Below, one piece after another: positions 10,421 through 19,463 of a stretch of DNA of 64,000 nt. The stretch covers positions 868,001 through 932,000 of the forward strand of contig CAVYRN010000005.1 of the NCBI GenBank assembly GCA_963771015.1, in the 5' to 3' direction. Position 1 is the stretch's first letter; each line of letters starts with the position of its first letter. Origin of the DNA: CAVSJJ01 sp963771015. GTDB lineage: Bacteria; Actinomycetota; Actinomycetes; Actinomycetales; Dermatophilaceae. The notes below the pieces were generated by a model. It saw only the letters and a program-made list of their open reading frames with translations. It made no database searches and had not been told where the DNA came from. Both the position numbers and the translations under genes were made by a program.

Positions 10421-10917
10421 GCGACTCCGCCGAGCCGGGTGAGGGCGTCGCCGTCGATCCGGAAGGTCGTCCACTCGTCCTGGCCGACAGCGCCCAGGCT
10501 CTCGTAGAAGCCGATGCTCGGGGTGTTCCAGTCCAGGACCCACCACTCCAGCCGCCGGTAACCCCGGTCGAGACATACCCGGGCGAGGGTCCGCAGCAGC
10601 TCCTGGCCGAGGCCGCTCCCGCGGTGCTCGGGCTCGACGAACAGGTCCTCGAGCCAGATGCCGTTCACCCCGGTCCACGTCGAGAAGGACAGGAACCACA
10701 CGGCGATCCCGACGACCCGCCGCACACCGTCGACGTCGACCTCGGCGATGTGACAGAACGCCGTCGGCTCGCCGCTCTCGGGGAACAGCACCCCCGCGAA
10801 GTGCGCCTCGGTCGCCTCGACCTTGTCCGGCTCCTTCTCGTAGATCGCCAGCTCGTGGACGAGCCGGAGGATGTCGGACAGATCAGCGGGGGTGGCCTCA
10901 CGGACGCGTTGGGTCAT
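10417..10917 (-). CDS. GNAT-family N-acetyltransferase
   Basis: A 166-residue protein with the complete GNAT fold. The acetyl-CoA pyrophosphate loop is EPEHRGSGLGQELL (Arg/Gln-x-x-Gly-x-Gly/Ala type) near residue 100, and the terminal NTPSIGFYESLGA beta-bulge region follows. The YEKEPDKVEATEAHF segment near 30 is characteristic of the diamine/spermidine acetyltransferase-like branch (SAT1-like), so a polyamine or thialysine substrate is possible. The start codon ATG at 10917 is followed by MTQRVREATPADLSDI, a standard GNAT N-terminus. Confidence 0.9.
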
Positions 10918-10953
10918 GCCGCCGAGCCTACGATCCTGCGCCACACTGGGATC

Positions 10954-11562
10954 GTGCGCGTCCTGCCGTGTGGTGACCGGGCCGTCCTCGTCGAGGTGGC
11001 CGACACCGCCGAGGCGCTCGCGCTCTATGCCACCCTCCGCGCGGAGCCGCTCCCCGGCGTCATCGACCTCGTCCCCGCGGCCCGGACCGTCCTGGTCGCC
11101 TTCGACTCCCCGGCCCGCACCGCGGCGGCCGGCACCCTGACCGGCCGTTCCCTGCACAGCACCGCGACCCACCCGCCACGGGTGGTCGAGCTCCCGGTGA
11201 CGTACGACGGCCCGGACCTCCCGGAGGTCGCCGCGCTGGCCCGCCTCGACGTGTCCGAGGTGGTCCGCCGGCACCGGGACGCGGCCTACGAGGTGGGCTT
11301 CATCGGCTTCGCACCCGGCTTCGCCTACCTCACCGGCCTCGACCCGGCGCTGCACGTGCCCCGCCGCGACACCCCCCGCACGCGCGTCCCCGCCGGCGCG
11401 GTCGCGGTCGCGGGCCCGTATGCCGCCGTCTACCCTGCCCCGTCGCCCGGCGGCTGGCGGCTCATCGGCCACACCGACCGCACCCTGTGGGACCTCGCCG
11501 CGGACCCACCCTCGCTGCTGCGGCCCGGCGACCGGGTCCGGTTCGTCGAGGTGACGCGATGA
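10954..11562 (+). CDS. pxpB: 5-oxoprolinase subunit PxpB
   Basis: A 202-residue PxpB/KipI-family protein. PxpABC hydrolyses 5-oxoproline (pyroglutamate) to glutamate with ATP. The conserved core VGFIGFAPGFAYLTGLDP followed by RVPAGAVAVAGPYAAVYP and SPGGWRLIGHT is clear. A GTG start at 10954 gives MRVLPCGDRAVLVE, the family N-terminus. The pxpC gene follows with an ATGA overlap. The third subunit PxpA is not beside it, so either it lies elsewhere or this pair works differently. Confidence 0.93.
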   Translation: MRVLPCGDRAVLVEVADTAEALALYATLRAEPLPGVIDLVPAARTVLVAFDSPARTAAAGTLTGRSLHSTATHPPRVVELPVTYDGPDLPEVAALARLDVSEVVRRHRDAAYEVGFIGFAPGFAYLTGLDPALHVPRRDTPRTRVPAGAVAVAGPYAAVYPAPSPGGWRLIGHTDRTLWDLAADPPSLLRPGDRVRFVEVTR

Positions 11563-12500
11563 CTCTCCTCGTCCGGCGCACCGGACCGCTGACGACCGTC
11601 CAGGATCTGGGCCGCCAGGGTCTCGCCCACCTCGGGGTCGGCCACTCCGGCGCCGCCGACCGTCCCGCCCACCGCCTGGCCAACCGGCTCGTGGGGAACC
11701 CCGAGGCCGCCGCCACCCTCGAGACCACCCTCGGCGGGCTCACCCTGAGCACCGACGAGCCCGTCTGGGTCGCCCTTGCCGGCGCGCCGGCCCCGCTCCT
11801 CACCGAGGCCGGACCCGTCACCCCGGGCACCCCGGCATACCTTCCTGCCGGCGGCTCGGTCGAGGTCGGTATGCCGTCGGCCGGCCTGCGCAGCTACCTC
11901 GCCGTCCGGGGTGGCATCGCCGTCGAACCCGTCCTCGGGTCGCGAGCCGGCGACGTCCTCTCCGGGATCGGCCCGGCGCCCCTCGCCGAGGGCGCCGTGG
12001 TCCCGGTCGGTCCGGCCCCTGCCGACTGGGCCGCCCCGGTCGACCACGCCCCCCTGCCACCGATCCCCGACGAGCCGGTCCTCGATGTCGTCCTCGGACC
12101 GCGCGAGGACTGGTTCACCGCCGAGGCGGGCACCACCCTCACCACGGTGGCCTGGGACGTCACGGCGGACAGCAACCGGGTGGGCGTCCGGCTGGCCGGA
12201 CCCGCACTTCACCGAGCAGACCCCGCCACCGGCTCCGGCCACGCGGAGCTGCCGAGCGAGGGGATGGTCGCGGGCGCGGTCCAGGTGCCGCCGAACGGCC
12301 AGCCGATCCTTTTCCTCGCCGACCACCCGGTGACCGGCGGCTACCCCGTGCTCGCCGTTCTCACCGCCGAGGCCCTCGCCCTCGCCGCGCAGCTCCGCCC
12401 CGGAACCCGATGCCGGTTCCGAGTCGTGTGGGTCGGCGGGCGAACCCTCGGCGGCGGCTCGGGCGGCCTCTCAGGAGCGCGGGGCATCCTGGCCCGGTGA
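11559..12500 (+). CDS. pxpC: 5-oxoprolinase subunit PxpC
   Basis: A 313-residue PxpC/KipA-type protein (biotin-dependent carboxyltransferase family fold), the partner of PxpB. The N-terminus LVRRTGPLTTVQDLGRQG and GVGHSGAADRPAHRLANRLV are family signatures. Later PSEGMVAGAVQVPPNGQP and DHPVTGGYPVLAVL carry the conserved active-site region. The ATG overlaps the pxpB stop (ATGA), and its own stop overlaps the MpaB-like gene's GTG, so all three are probably one translational unit. Confidence 0.94.
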   Translation: MTLLVRRTGPLTTVQDLGRQGLAHLGVGHSGAADRPAHRLANRLVGNPEAAATLETTLGGLTLSTDEPVWVALAGAPAPLLTEAGPVTPGTPAYLPAGGSVEVGMPSAGLRSYLAVRGGIAVEPVLGSRAGDVLSGIGPAPLAEGAVVPVGPAPADWAAPVDHAPLPPIPDEPVLDVVLGPREDWFTAEAGTTLTTVAWDVTADSNRVGVRLAGPALHRADPATGSGHAELPSEGMVAGAVQVPPNGQPILFLADHPVTGGYPVLAVLTAEALALAAQLRPGTRCRFRVVWVGGRTLGGGSGGLSGARGILAR

Positions 12501-13420
12501 CTCCTCGGCCCGTCGACGCTCTGCTGCGCCGACACGTCCGCCCGCGGGTCCAGCGCGCGGTCCGCTCCCGGGTCGCGGGGGAGGACTACCTCGAGCGGGC
12601 CGACCGGATCTGGAACACCGTGGGGCCGCGGTGGTTCGGCCCCGCCGATCCCATCTGGTGGGTCCACGCCAGCCCGGCGATGTTCGTCGGCGGCATCCGT
12701 GCCCTCCTCGTCCAGAGCCTGCACCCGCTCGCCATGGCCGGGGTCGCCGGGCACTCCGGCTTCAAGGGCGACCCGTGGGGTCGGCTCCAACGGACCAGCT
12801 CCTACATCGCGACGACGACCTACGCCACCGTCCCGGACGCCGAGCGTGCCATCGCCACCGTGCGCGCCATCCACCGCCGGGTGCGCGGCACGGCCTCCGA
12901 CGGCCGCCCGTATGCCGCCGACGACCCCCACCTGCTCGCCTGGGTCCATGCCGCCGAGGCCGAGAGCTTCCTCCTCTCGTTCCAGGAGCTCTCGGGCCAC
13001 CCGCTCACCCGGGCCCAGGCCGATGTCTACGTCGCGCAGATCGGCACCGTCTCCGCCCGCCTCGGTGTTCTCGACCCGCCGACCTCCGTCGCCGGACTCC
13101 GTGCCACGCTCGCGGCATACCGTCCCGAGCTCGATGCGACCCCCGCGGCGCTCGAGGCCGCCGACTTCCTGCTCCACCACCCGCCGCTGCCCATCCCCGC
13201 CCGAGCGCCGTATGCCGCCCTCGCCGCCGGGGCGCTCGCCCTCACCCCGCCCTGGGCACGGGACATGCTCGGCCTGTCCGCCGGCCCGGTGTCGGCGCGG
13301 CTGCGGCTCGGTGCCGGAAGGGGCGCCACCTCGCTCATCGGGTGGGCCATGGACCACCCCTCGACGCAGGGCCAGTGGGACCGACCCGAGGAGCCGGAGA
13401 GGGCTCGCGTACGCGGATAG
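12497..13420 (+). CDS. oxygenase MpaB-like (DUF2236) protein
   Basis: A 307-residue member of the MpaB/latex-oxygenase/DUF2236 family, common in actinobacteria and thought to be haem-dependent. Conserved features are IWWVHASPAMFVGG, LLVQSLHPLAMAGV with a likely haem-ligand His, and the DDPHLLAWVHAAEAESFL helix with the second His. It starts at a GTG that overlaps the pxpC stop. What it oxidises is unknown, and a link to 5-oxoproline use is not suggested by the family, only by the overlap. Confidence 0.85.
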   Translation: MTPRPVDALLRRHVRPRVQRAVRSRVAGEDYLERADRIWNTVGPRWFGPADPIWWVHASPAMFVGGIRALLVQSLHPLAMAGVAGHSGFKGDPWGRLQRTSSYIATTTYATVPDAERAIATVRAIHRRVRGTASDGRPYAADDPHLLAWVHAAEAESFLLSFQELSGHPLTRAQADVYVAQIGTVSARLGVLDPPTSVAGLRATLAAYRPELDATPAALEAADFLLHHPPLPIPARAPYAALAAGALALTPPWARDMLGLSAGPVSARLRLGAGRGATSLIGWAMDHPSTQGQWDRPEEPERARVRG

Positions 13421-13466
13421 TCACAGAACCCCCATCGTGGGCCCGATGTCGGGCAGGCTGTCTCGC

Positions 13467-14783
13467 ATGACGGGGGTCCCACACACGTTCTCCATCGGTG
13501 ACCTGCGACTCGGCGTGGCGACCGCCGCTGTCCAGATCGAGGGCGGGGACCGCAACAACAGCTGGTACGCCTGGGCGCAGGAACCCGGACGGATCGCCGA
13601 CGGGTCGACGCCGCTGCGGGCCACCGACCACTGGAACCGCTGGCGCGAGGACACCGACCTCATGGTGAGCCTCGGCGTCCGGCACTACCGGATGGGCATC
13701 GAGTGGGCCCGGATCGAGCCGCGTCCCGGTGAGTTCGACGATGCGGCCATCGCGCGCTACCGCGAGGAGCTGGCCTACCTTCGCGAGCGCGGTGTCACTC
13801 CGCTCGTCACGCTGCACCACTTCTCGAACCCCTCGTGGTTCGAGGCATCGGGGGCGTTCGAGGCCGCCGACAGCGTCGACATCTTCCTGCGCTACGCCCA
13901 TGTCGTCGTCGAGGAGATCGGCGATCTCGTCCAGGAGTGGGTGACGGTCAACGAGCCCAACGTCTATGGCACCGGCGGCTATCTCTTCGGCGACTTCCCA
14001 CCCGGGGTGAAGAGCTATCGTCGGCTGCGGGTGGTGCTGCGCCACCTCGCGATGACCCACTGCCGGGCGTACCAGCTCATCCACGACCTCCAGCCCGGCC
14101 CGGAGACGATGGTCGGGTTCGCCCACCACCTGCGCGAGTTCGAGCCGCTCAACCCCCGGAACCCGGTCCACCGGGTCCTGTCGCGCACGAACGCCTACCT
14201 GTTCCAGGACGCCCTCTCCGACGCGATGCTCGGAGGCCGGTTCCCGGCGGTGCTCGGTGGCCAGCCGGACGGCATACTGCCCGGGCCGCACTACGACTTC
14301 CTCGGGATCAACTACTACTCCCGCACCGCGGTCTCGAAGCTGGCGGACGGCACCTTCCCGAACAGCCCCGTCAACGACCTCGGCTGGGAGATCCACCCCG
14401 AGGGGATCATCGCCGTGGCCGAGGCGCTGCACCGGCGCTACCCGGGACCGATCTGGGTCACCGAGAACGGCACGTGCGACGCCACGGACGCCTTCCGGGC
14501 GCGCTATGTCCACGAGCACCTCGCCGCGATCAGCGGGTCGTCGCTGCCGTTCGAGCGCTACTACCACTGGTGCTTCGTCGACAACTGGGAGTGGGCCCTC
14601 GGCGAGGTGCCCCGCTTCGGGCTGGTCCACCTCGACTACGAGACCCAGGAGCGCACCGTCAAGGACAGCGGACGGTTCTACGCCGACGTCATCGCCGCGG
14701 GTGCGGTGACCGACGAGGCGTACGACCGCTATGTCGCCGGGCAGTCCTACCTCCGGCAGGCCCGCCCCGTCCCCCGCGGTTGA
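13467..14783 (+). CDS. glycoside hydrolase family 1 protein (beta-glucosidase-like)
   Basis: A 438-residue GH1 enzyme. The acid/base Glu is in VTVNEPNVYG and the nucleophile Glu in WVTENGTCD; other GH1 landmarks are VATAAVQIEGG, RMGIEWARIEP, LHHFSNPSWF, FLGINYYSRT and YYHWCFVDNWEWALG. It is cytoplasmic, without a signal peptide. The substrate is likely a beta-gluco- or galactoside, but the usual QIEGA and WSLLDNFEW motifs are slightly changed (QIEGG, WCFVDNWEW), so specificity may differ from standard beta-glucosidases. It starts at ATG 13467 and is convergent with the aminotransferase gene 17 bp away. Confidence 0.95.
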   Translation: MTGVPHTFSIGDLRLGVATAAVQIEGGDRNNSWYAWAQEPGRIADGSTPLRATDHWNRWREDTDLMVSLGVRHYRMGIEWARIEPRPGEFDDAAIARYREELAYLRERGVTPLVTLHHFSNPSWFEASGAFEAADSVDIFLRYAHVVVEEIGDLVQEWVTVNEPNVYGTGGYLFGDFPPGVKSYRRLRVVLRHLAMTHCRAYQLIHDLQPGPETMVGFAHHLREFEPLNPRNPVHRVLSRTNAYLFQDALSDAMLGGRFPAVLGGQPDGILPGPHYDFLGINYYSRTAVSKLADGTFPNSPVNDLGWEIHPEGIIAVAEALHRRYPGPIWVTENGTCDATDAFRARYVHEHLAAISGSSLPFERYYHWCFVDNWEWALGEVPRFGLVHLDYETQERTVKDSGRFYADVIAAGAVTDEAYDRYVAGQSYLRQARPVPRG

Positions 14784-14800
14784 CCGACCCGGTCAGGCCG

Positions 14801-16600
14801 TCAGCGCGGGGCGGGGGCGGGGGGCCGGACGACCACCGCGTCCGGGGGCAGGTCGAACCAACGCAGGTGCTCGAAGTCGGCCGACACGTCACGGGCCGGG
14901 CCGGCCTCGACGTCCGGCGGGGTCGCGGCCGCGAGGATCGCCGCGCCGTCTGCGAGATGCCGGGCCAGGAGCTCCTCACCGCCGGTCGGCGTCGCGGGCG
15001 GCATCGTCACCGTGCCGTCGGCGGCATACCCGATGTCGGACAACCGGATCGGCGGCTCGACCACCCCGTCCTTGTGGTGCCAGCGCCCGGACTCGGGGTC
15101 GAAGACGTAGTCGCCGAGGAGCCGCCAGCCGTCGCGACCGACGAGCCGCACCGCTTCGATGATGTAGTCGGCGACGGTGTCGGAGAGGAAGTAGTTGAAG
15201 TTGACCCGCACCCACCCGGGCTTGATCCCCTCGCAGCCGTGGGCGATCTCCCGTTCGAACTCGTGACTGCGCTCGAGGTCGATGCCGAGCAGCCGGTGCC
15301 CGTAGGGCCCAGCGCAGGAGCACCCGCCCCGCGACTGGATGCCGAACAGGTCGTTGAGGACGGCGACGACGAAGTTGTGGTGGAGGTAGCGCCCGGACGG
15401 CGCCCGCACGACGAACGACACGATGGACAGCCGCGGCGCGTCGAGGTCGCCGAGGATCTCCAGCGCGGGCTCCCCTCGCCACGCATCCACCGCCCGCCGG
15501 AGGAACTCCTCCTCGCGGGCCCGGATCGTCTCGACCCCGACGGCCTCCTTGAGCTTGAAGACGAGGCCGGCGCGGACCGACTCGACGATGGCCGGTGTGC
15601 CGCCCTCCTCGCGGTGCGCCGGATCCTCGAGGTAGCGGTGGTCATCGTCGTTGACGTAGGCGACGGTGCCGCCGCCGGGCACGTCGGGGACCCGGTTGGT
15701 GAACAGCTCACGGCGGGCGACGAGCAGCCCTGGCGTCGACGGCCCGCCGATGAACTTGTGCGGGGAGAGGAACACCGCGTCCTTGTATGCCGCGGGCCCG
15801 GCCTCCGCCGGCGGCGTCATCTCGATGTCGACGTAGGGCCCGGCGGCGGCGAAGTCCCAGAAGGCCAGCGCGCCGTGCTCGTGGAGGAGCGTTGAGATGG
15901 CATGGGTGTCCGAGACGATGCCGGTGACGTTGGAGGCGGCCGAGAAGGACCCGATCTTGAGGGGGCGCCCGGCATACTCGGCGAGCCTCTCGCGCAGGTC
16001 GTCGGCGCACACCCCGCCGTCGTCGTCCTGGCAGATGGTCACGACGTCGGCGATCGACTCGCGCCACGGGATCTCGTTGGAGTGGTGCTCGTAGGGACCG
16101 ATGAAGACGACGGGGCGCTGGTCGGCCGGGATGTGCCGGTCGAGGTGGTAGGCATCCTCGAGCGCCGACGAGATCCGCAGGCCGAGGATGCCGATGATCT
16201 TGTCGATGGCGGCGGTGCAGCCGGAGCCGGTGAAGAGAACGACGGTGTCGTCGTCGCCATGGACCGCCCGGCGGATGGCCTCGCGGGCGTCCTCACGCAG
16301 CCGGGTCGTCTGCAGCCCCGTGCCGCTGGACTCGGTGTGCGTGTTCGCGTAGCTCGGCAGGACGACGTCGCGGATGGCATCCTCGATGAAGCCGAGCGCG
16401 CGACCGGATGCCGTGTAGTCGGCATAGGTCACCCGACGCTGCCCGTACGGCGTGGTCATGACGTGGTCCTCGCCGATGACCGACTCCCGGATTCGGCGCA
16501 GCAACGGGTGGTCGGCCGTCGGTGTCGAGGCACGCGGCCGCCTGCTGCCGGTGTCCGCTGCGTCGGGGTTGCCGGCCTCCCGCTCCGTGGCGTCCATCAT
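14801..16600 (-). CDS. class V aminotransferase (cysteine-desulfurase-like)
   Basis: A 599-residue fold-type I PLP enzyme, longer than typical cysteine desulfurases (about 400). The PLP lysine is in FLSPHKFIGGPSTPG near residue 285; FTGSGCTAAIDKI binds the phosphate and SNVTGIVSDTHAI is the usual His-containing region. SRGGCSCAGPYGH near 430 corresponds to the place where desulfurases carry the persulfide-bearing cysteine; three cysteines lie in that loop. A 150-residue C-terminal extension has no domain I know. The reaction may be desulfuration of cysteine or another lyase/aminotransferase step. Confidence 0.88.
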   Translation of the reverse strand: MMDATEREAGNPDAADTGSRRPRASTPTADHPLLRRIRESVIGEDHVMTTPYGQRRVTYADYTASGRALGFIEDAIRDVVLPSYANTHTESSGTGLQTTRLREDAREAIRRAVHGDDDTVVLFTGSGCTAAIDKIIGILGLRISSALEDAYHLDRHIPADQRPVVFIGPYEHHSNEIPWRESIADVVTICQDDDGGVCADDLRERLAEYAGRPLKIGSFSAASNVTGIVSDTHAISTLLHEHGALAFWDFAAAGPYVDIEMTPPAEAGPAAYKDAVFLSPHKFIGGPSTPGLLVARRELFTNRVPDVPGGGTVAYVNDDDHRYLEDPAHREEGGTPAIVESVRAGLVFKLKEAVGVETIRAREEEFLRRAVDAWRGEPALEILGDLDAPRLSIVSFVVRAPSGRYLHHNFVVAVLNDLFGIQSRGGCSCAGPYGHRLLGIDLERSHEFEREIAHGCEGIKPGWVRVNFNYFLSDTVADYIIEAVRLVGRDGWRLLGDYVFDPESGRWHHKDGVVEPPIRLSDIGYAADGTVTMPPATPTGGEELLARHLADGAAILAAATPPDVEAGPARDVSADFEHLRWFDLPPDAVVVRPPAPAPR

Positions 16601-16613
16601 GCCTGTCAGGGTC

Positions 16614-16856
16614 TCATGGCCCGGCCGGCGCCTCGGGCCTGCCCGGCATGGAGCGCCAGGGGTCCGCCGGCCCCAGCCCCGGGCCGCTCCGCGGCCCCTC
16701 GCCCGGAGTCGGGTGTCGCGGCATCCGCTGGGCGTAGGTCAGCATCGATCGGTCGAACTGCGCGATGGCGGCCTCGGACCTGCTGACGTACAGCTCGAAC
16801 GGATCATCGGGGTACGGCGTTCCGCCGCGTACCGCCGACGGCGACGGCATCGCCAC
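16614..16856 (-). CDS. small hypothetical protein
   Basis: An 80-codon frame ending 13 bp before the aminotransferase start, on the same strand. The middle part (DPFELYVSRSEAAIAQF, then DRSMLTYAQRM) looks like a real helix, while the C-terminal third is Pro/Gly-rich. No family is recognised and the Shine-Dalgarno is weak. It may be a leader gene of the aminotransferase or chance. Confidence 0.35.
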   Translation of the reverse strand: MAMPSPSAVRGGTPYPDDPFELYVSRSEAAIAQFDRSMLTYAQRMPRHPTPGEGPRSGPGLGPADPWRSMPGRPEAPAGP

Positions 16857-16889
16857 CGAGGTGGTCCGGCTCCGATCAGGCGGACCGGG

Positions 16890-17192
16890 TCACAGCCCGG
16901 CGATCGCCCGTAGTGCATCCAGGTGGCGGGCGTAGGTCGCCTGACCGGCCCTCGTCAAGGCCAGCCAGGTGCGTGGCCGGCGGCCGACCCTGCCTTTGGT
17001 GACCTCGACGTAACCGGCTGTCTCGAGGAGCGCGACCTGCTTGGACAGCATCGAGTCGCTCACCTCGACGGTGCCACGAACCAACCCGAACTCGGCCTTG
17101 GTCACCCCGGACAGCGCCGCGACCACGGACAGCCGGACGGGGTGGTTGAGCAGGTCGTCCAGGTCGTGTCGAGGGTGCTGGGTCTCGGTCAC
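16890..17192 (-). CDS. winged-helix transcriptional regulator (MarR/ArsR-like)
   Basis: A 100-residue DNA-binding protein made of a single winged helix: HPVRLSVVAAL, then VSDSMLSKQVALLETAGYV as the recognition helix, and a basic wing TKGRVGRRPRTWLALT. It resembles the small 'winged helix DNA-binding domain' regulators that are encoded with a membrane partner. It starts at a GTG that overlaps the TGA of the upstream membrane protein gene, so the two form an operon. A perfect palindrome lies at the operon promoter and is likely its own operator. Confidence 0.9.
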   Translation of the reverse strand: MTETQHPRHDLDDLLNHPVRLSVVAALSGVTKAEFGLVRGTVEVSDSMLSKQVALLETAGYVEVTKGRVGRRPRTWLALTRAGQATYARHLDALRAIAGL

Positions 17193-17623
17193 GCCCGACG
17201 CTCGCGGGCCGCTCCGAGAAGCAGGGGCAGGGCCACCACGACCCCGGCCGGCCACCAGTACGCCGGGGCCGGGCCCACGTAGCTCAGCCCCGTCGCCAGC
17301 GCGAGGCCGTTGAGCACGGTGGTCAGCACCCACCACGGACGCATCCGGTTCGCGGCGGCGCGGTCGGTGGCACGCTGACGCTTGGACCACCCGACCATCA
17401 CGGCGGTGAACCCCGCCCAGACGGCGATCACGACCGCGAGCGCCCAAGGCGCGTCGCTGATCAGGCCGACGAGGACGGTGAGGGTGCCGAAGGCGAGGCC
17501 GAACGCGGCCATGTAGGTCCCCGTCCAGCGGCCCTGCGCCTGCACGCGGGCCCCGGACGCCTCGGCGGCGGCCAAGGCCCGGCGCGCCTCGTCTGGGGTG
17601 GGAGTGATGGCGTTCTCGACCAT
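17189..17623 (-). CDS. membrane protein paired with winged-helix regulator
   Basis: A 144-residue protein with four hydrophobic segments (about residues 36-54, 60-78, 97-115 and 118-136), an N-terminal soluble helix rich in Ala and a basic loop KRQRATDRAAANRMRP. No enzymatic motif is visible. This pairing of a small membrane protein with a small winged-helix regulator occurs widely in actinobacteria; the membrane protein may sense or relieve the regulator. First gene of a two-gene operon. Confidence 0.85.
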   Translation of the reverse strand: MVENAITPTPDEARRALAAAEASGARVQAQGRWTGTYMAAFGLAFGTLTVLVGLISDAPWALAVVIAVWAGFTAVMVGWSKRQRATDRAAANRMRPWWVLTTVLNGLALATGLSYVGPAPAYWWPAGVVVALPLLLGAARERRA

Positions 17624-17642
17624 CAGGCCACCCTGACATATG

Positions 17643-17659
17643 CTTGCCAGTCTGGCAAG
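17643..17659. promoter_or_regulatory. perfect palindromic operator of the regulator/membrane pair
   Basis: CTTGCCAG-T-CTGGCAAG, a perfect 8-1-8 inverted repeat 20 bp upstream of the membrane protein start at 17623. Its position across the expected promoter suggests autoregulation by the winged-helix protein encoded two genes down. Confidence 0.7.
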
Positions 17660-17765
17660 TACATGTCGGGGTGGCAGGTGGAGCGACTGCTCGTGGCCCG
17701 CCGCGGGTCAGGGATCGCCGCGCAGCCTGGTGACCCTGCACGCTCTGCGGGTGATCCCGTTCAGG

Positions 17766-19463
17766 TCAGGCGTCGACGATGACGGGGATGACCAGAGGGC
17801 TTCGGTGGTGGGTGCGGTGGGCCCAGTCCGAGACGGCCCTGCGGACGAGGTCCTCGATCTGCGCCAGGTCCTCGATGCCGTCGCGGGTCGCCTTGGTCAG
17901 GGCCTTCTGGACGGCCGGCGTGGCCACCGAGAAGTCCATCGCCTCGGGCGGGAAGCCATGGGCGAGGTAGTCGGGGTCCTCGGTAAGGGTCCCGGTGTCG
18001 GGGTCGACGATGCATACGACGGTCACCACGCCCTCCTCGGCCAGGGTCCGCCGCGCGTGCAGGGTCTCCTCCGTGGTGCCACCGACGGTCATCGCATCGA
18101 CGTAGACGAGCCCCGCGGGGACGGTGCCGGTGATCGTGGCGCGGCCGTCGACGAGGTCGATGACGCCGCCGTCCTGAGCGATGAGGACGCGCTCACGGTC
18201 GACCCCGGTGCGGATGGCGATGTCGGCGTTCGCGCGCAGGTGACGCCACTCTCCGTGGACGGGCAGCACGTTGGACGGGCGGATGAGGTTGAAGCAGTAC
18301 GCGAGCTCACCCGCGCTGGCGTGCCCGGAGACGTGCACCTTGGCGTTGCCCTTGTGCACCACGGTCGCGCCCCACCGGGTGAGCTCGTTGATGACGCGAT
18401 AGATGGCATTCTCGTTGCCCGGGATCAGGGAGCTGGCCATGAGAACCGTGTCGCCCTCGGTGATGCTCACCGGATGGTCCCGGTTGGCCATCCGGGCCAG
18501 TGCGGCCATGGGCTCACCCTGCGACCCGGTGGCGATGATCGCTATCTGGTCGGGTCGCAGCCGGTCCAGGGCCTTGAGGTCCTTGGCGACCAGTCCGTCG
18601 GGGATGGTGAGGTATCCGAGCTCGCGCGCGATGCCCATGTTGCGCACCATCGACCGTCCGACGAACACAACCGTGCGTCCGTGTCGGTGGGCGGCGTCGA
18701 GGATCTGCTGGATTCGGTGCACGTGGCTGGCGAAGCTGGACACGATGACCCGGCCCTTGGTGGTCCGGAACACCGTGTCGATCGCTGGAGCGAGCTCCCC
18801 CTCGGAGACGGTGAAGCCAGGGACCTCGGCGTTGGTGGAGTCGACGAGGAACAGGTCGACGCCCTCCTCGCCCAGGCGCGCGAAGGCGCGCAGGTCGGTG
18901 ATGCGGCCGTCGAGGGGGAACTGGTCCATCTTGAAGTCACCGGTGTGGAGCACCAACCCCGCCGCGGTGCGGATGGCGACGGCCAGCCCGTCGGGGATGG
19001 AGTGGTTGACCGCGACGAACTCGCACTGGAACGGGCCCAGCACGGATCGGTCGCCCTCGGCGACCTCGATGGTCACCGGGGTGATGCGGTGCTCGACGAG
19101 CTTGGCCTCGACCAGGGCCAGGGTGAGTCGCGAGCCGACGACGGGGATGTCCGGGCGCTCGCGCAGGAGGTACGGGACACCCCCGATGTGGTCCTCGTGT
19201 CCGTGGGTGAGCACGATGGCGTCCACCCGGTCCAGACGGTCCCGGATCCAGGTGAAGTCCGGGAGGATGACGTCCACACCGGGCTGGTGCTCGTCGGGGA
19301 AGAGCACACCACAGTCGACGACGAGCAGACGCCCGGCGTGCTCGAAGACGGTCATGTTGCGACCGATCTCGCCCAGCCCCCCCAGGGGTACGACCCGCAG
19401 TCCGTCACGCGGCAACGCGGGCAGGGTGTCGCCGCTCCTACGACGCGGCCCGCGGCGGCTCAT
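17766..19463 (-). CDS. rnj: ribonuclease J
   Basis: A 565-residue metallo-beta-lactamase/beta-CASP ribonuclease. The zinc motif LTHGHEDHIGG is near residue 86. VLHTGDFKMDQ carries the later metal Asp, beta-CASP segments include VSSFASHVHRIQQI and FVGRSMVRNMGIA, and VSGHASAGEL with LPVHGEWRHLRANA completes the site. The C-terminal domain is the RNase J type. RNase J performs 5'-3' exonucleolytic and endonucleolytic mRNA and rRNA processing. Actinobacteria usually carry rnj beside dapA; here its neighbours are accessory genes, so this may be an extra copy. Whether a second rnj exists cannot be seen in this window. Confidence 0.95.
   Translation of the reverse strand: MSRRGPRRRSGDTLPALPRDGLRVVPLGGLGEIGRNMTVFEHAGRLLVVDCGVLFPDEHQPGVDVILPDFTWIRDRLDRVDAIVLTHGHEDHIGGVPYLLRERPDIPVVGSRLTLALVEAKLVEHRITPVTIEVAEGDRSVLGPFQCEFVAVNHSIPDGLAVAIRTAAGLVLHTGDFKMDQFPLDGRITDLRAFARLGEEGVDLFLVDSTNAEVPGFTVSEGELAPAIDTVFRTTKGRVIVSSFASHVHRIQQILDAAHRHGRTVVFVGRSMVRNMGIARELGYLTIPDGLVAKDLKALDRLRPDQIAIIATGSQGEPMAALARMANRDHPVSITEGDTVLMASSLIPGNENAIYRVINELTRWGATVVHKGNAKVHVSGHASAGELAYCFNLIRPSNVLPVHGEWRHLRANADIAIRTGVDRERVLIAQDGGVIDLVDGRATITGTVPAGLVYVDAMTVGGTTEETLHARRTLAEEGVVTVVCIVDPDTGTLTEDPDYLAHGFPPEAMDFSVATPAVQKALTKATRDGIEDLAQIEDLVRRAVSDWAHRTHHRSPLVIPVIVDA

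Noticed and set aside
10560..10590. Further CsoR-like site (CATACCC then GAGGGT)
   Set aside because: The right arm lacks the TA and the site is inside a coding region.
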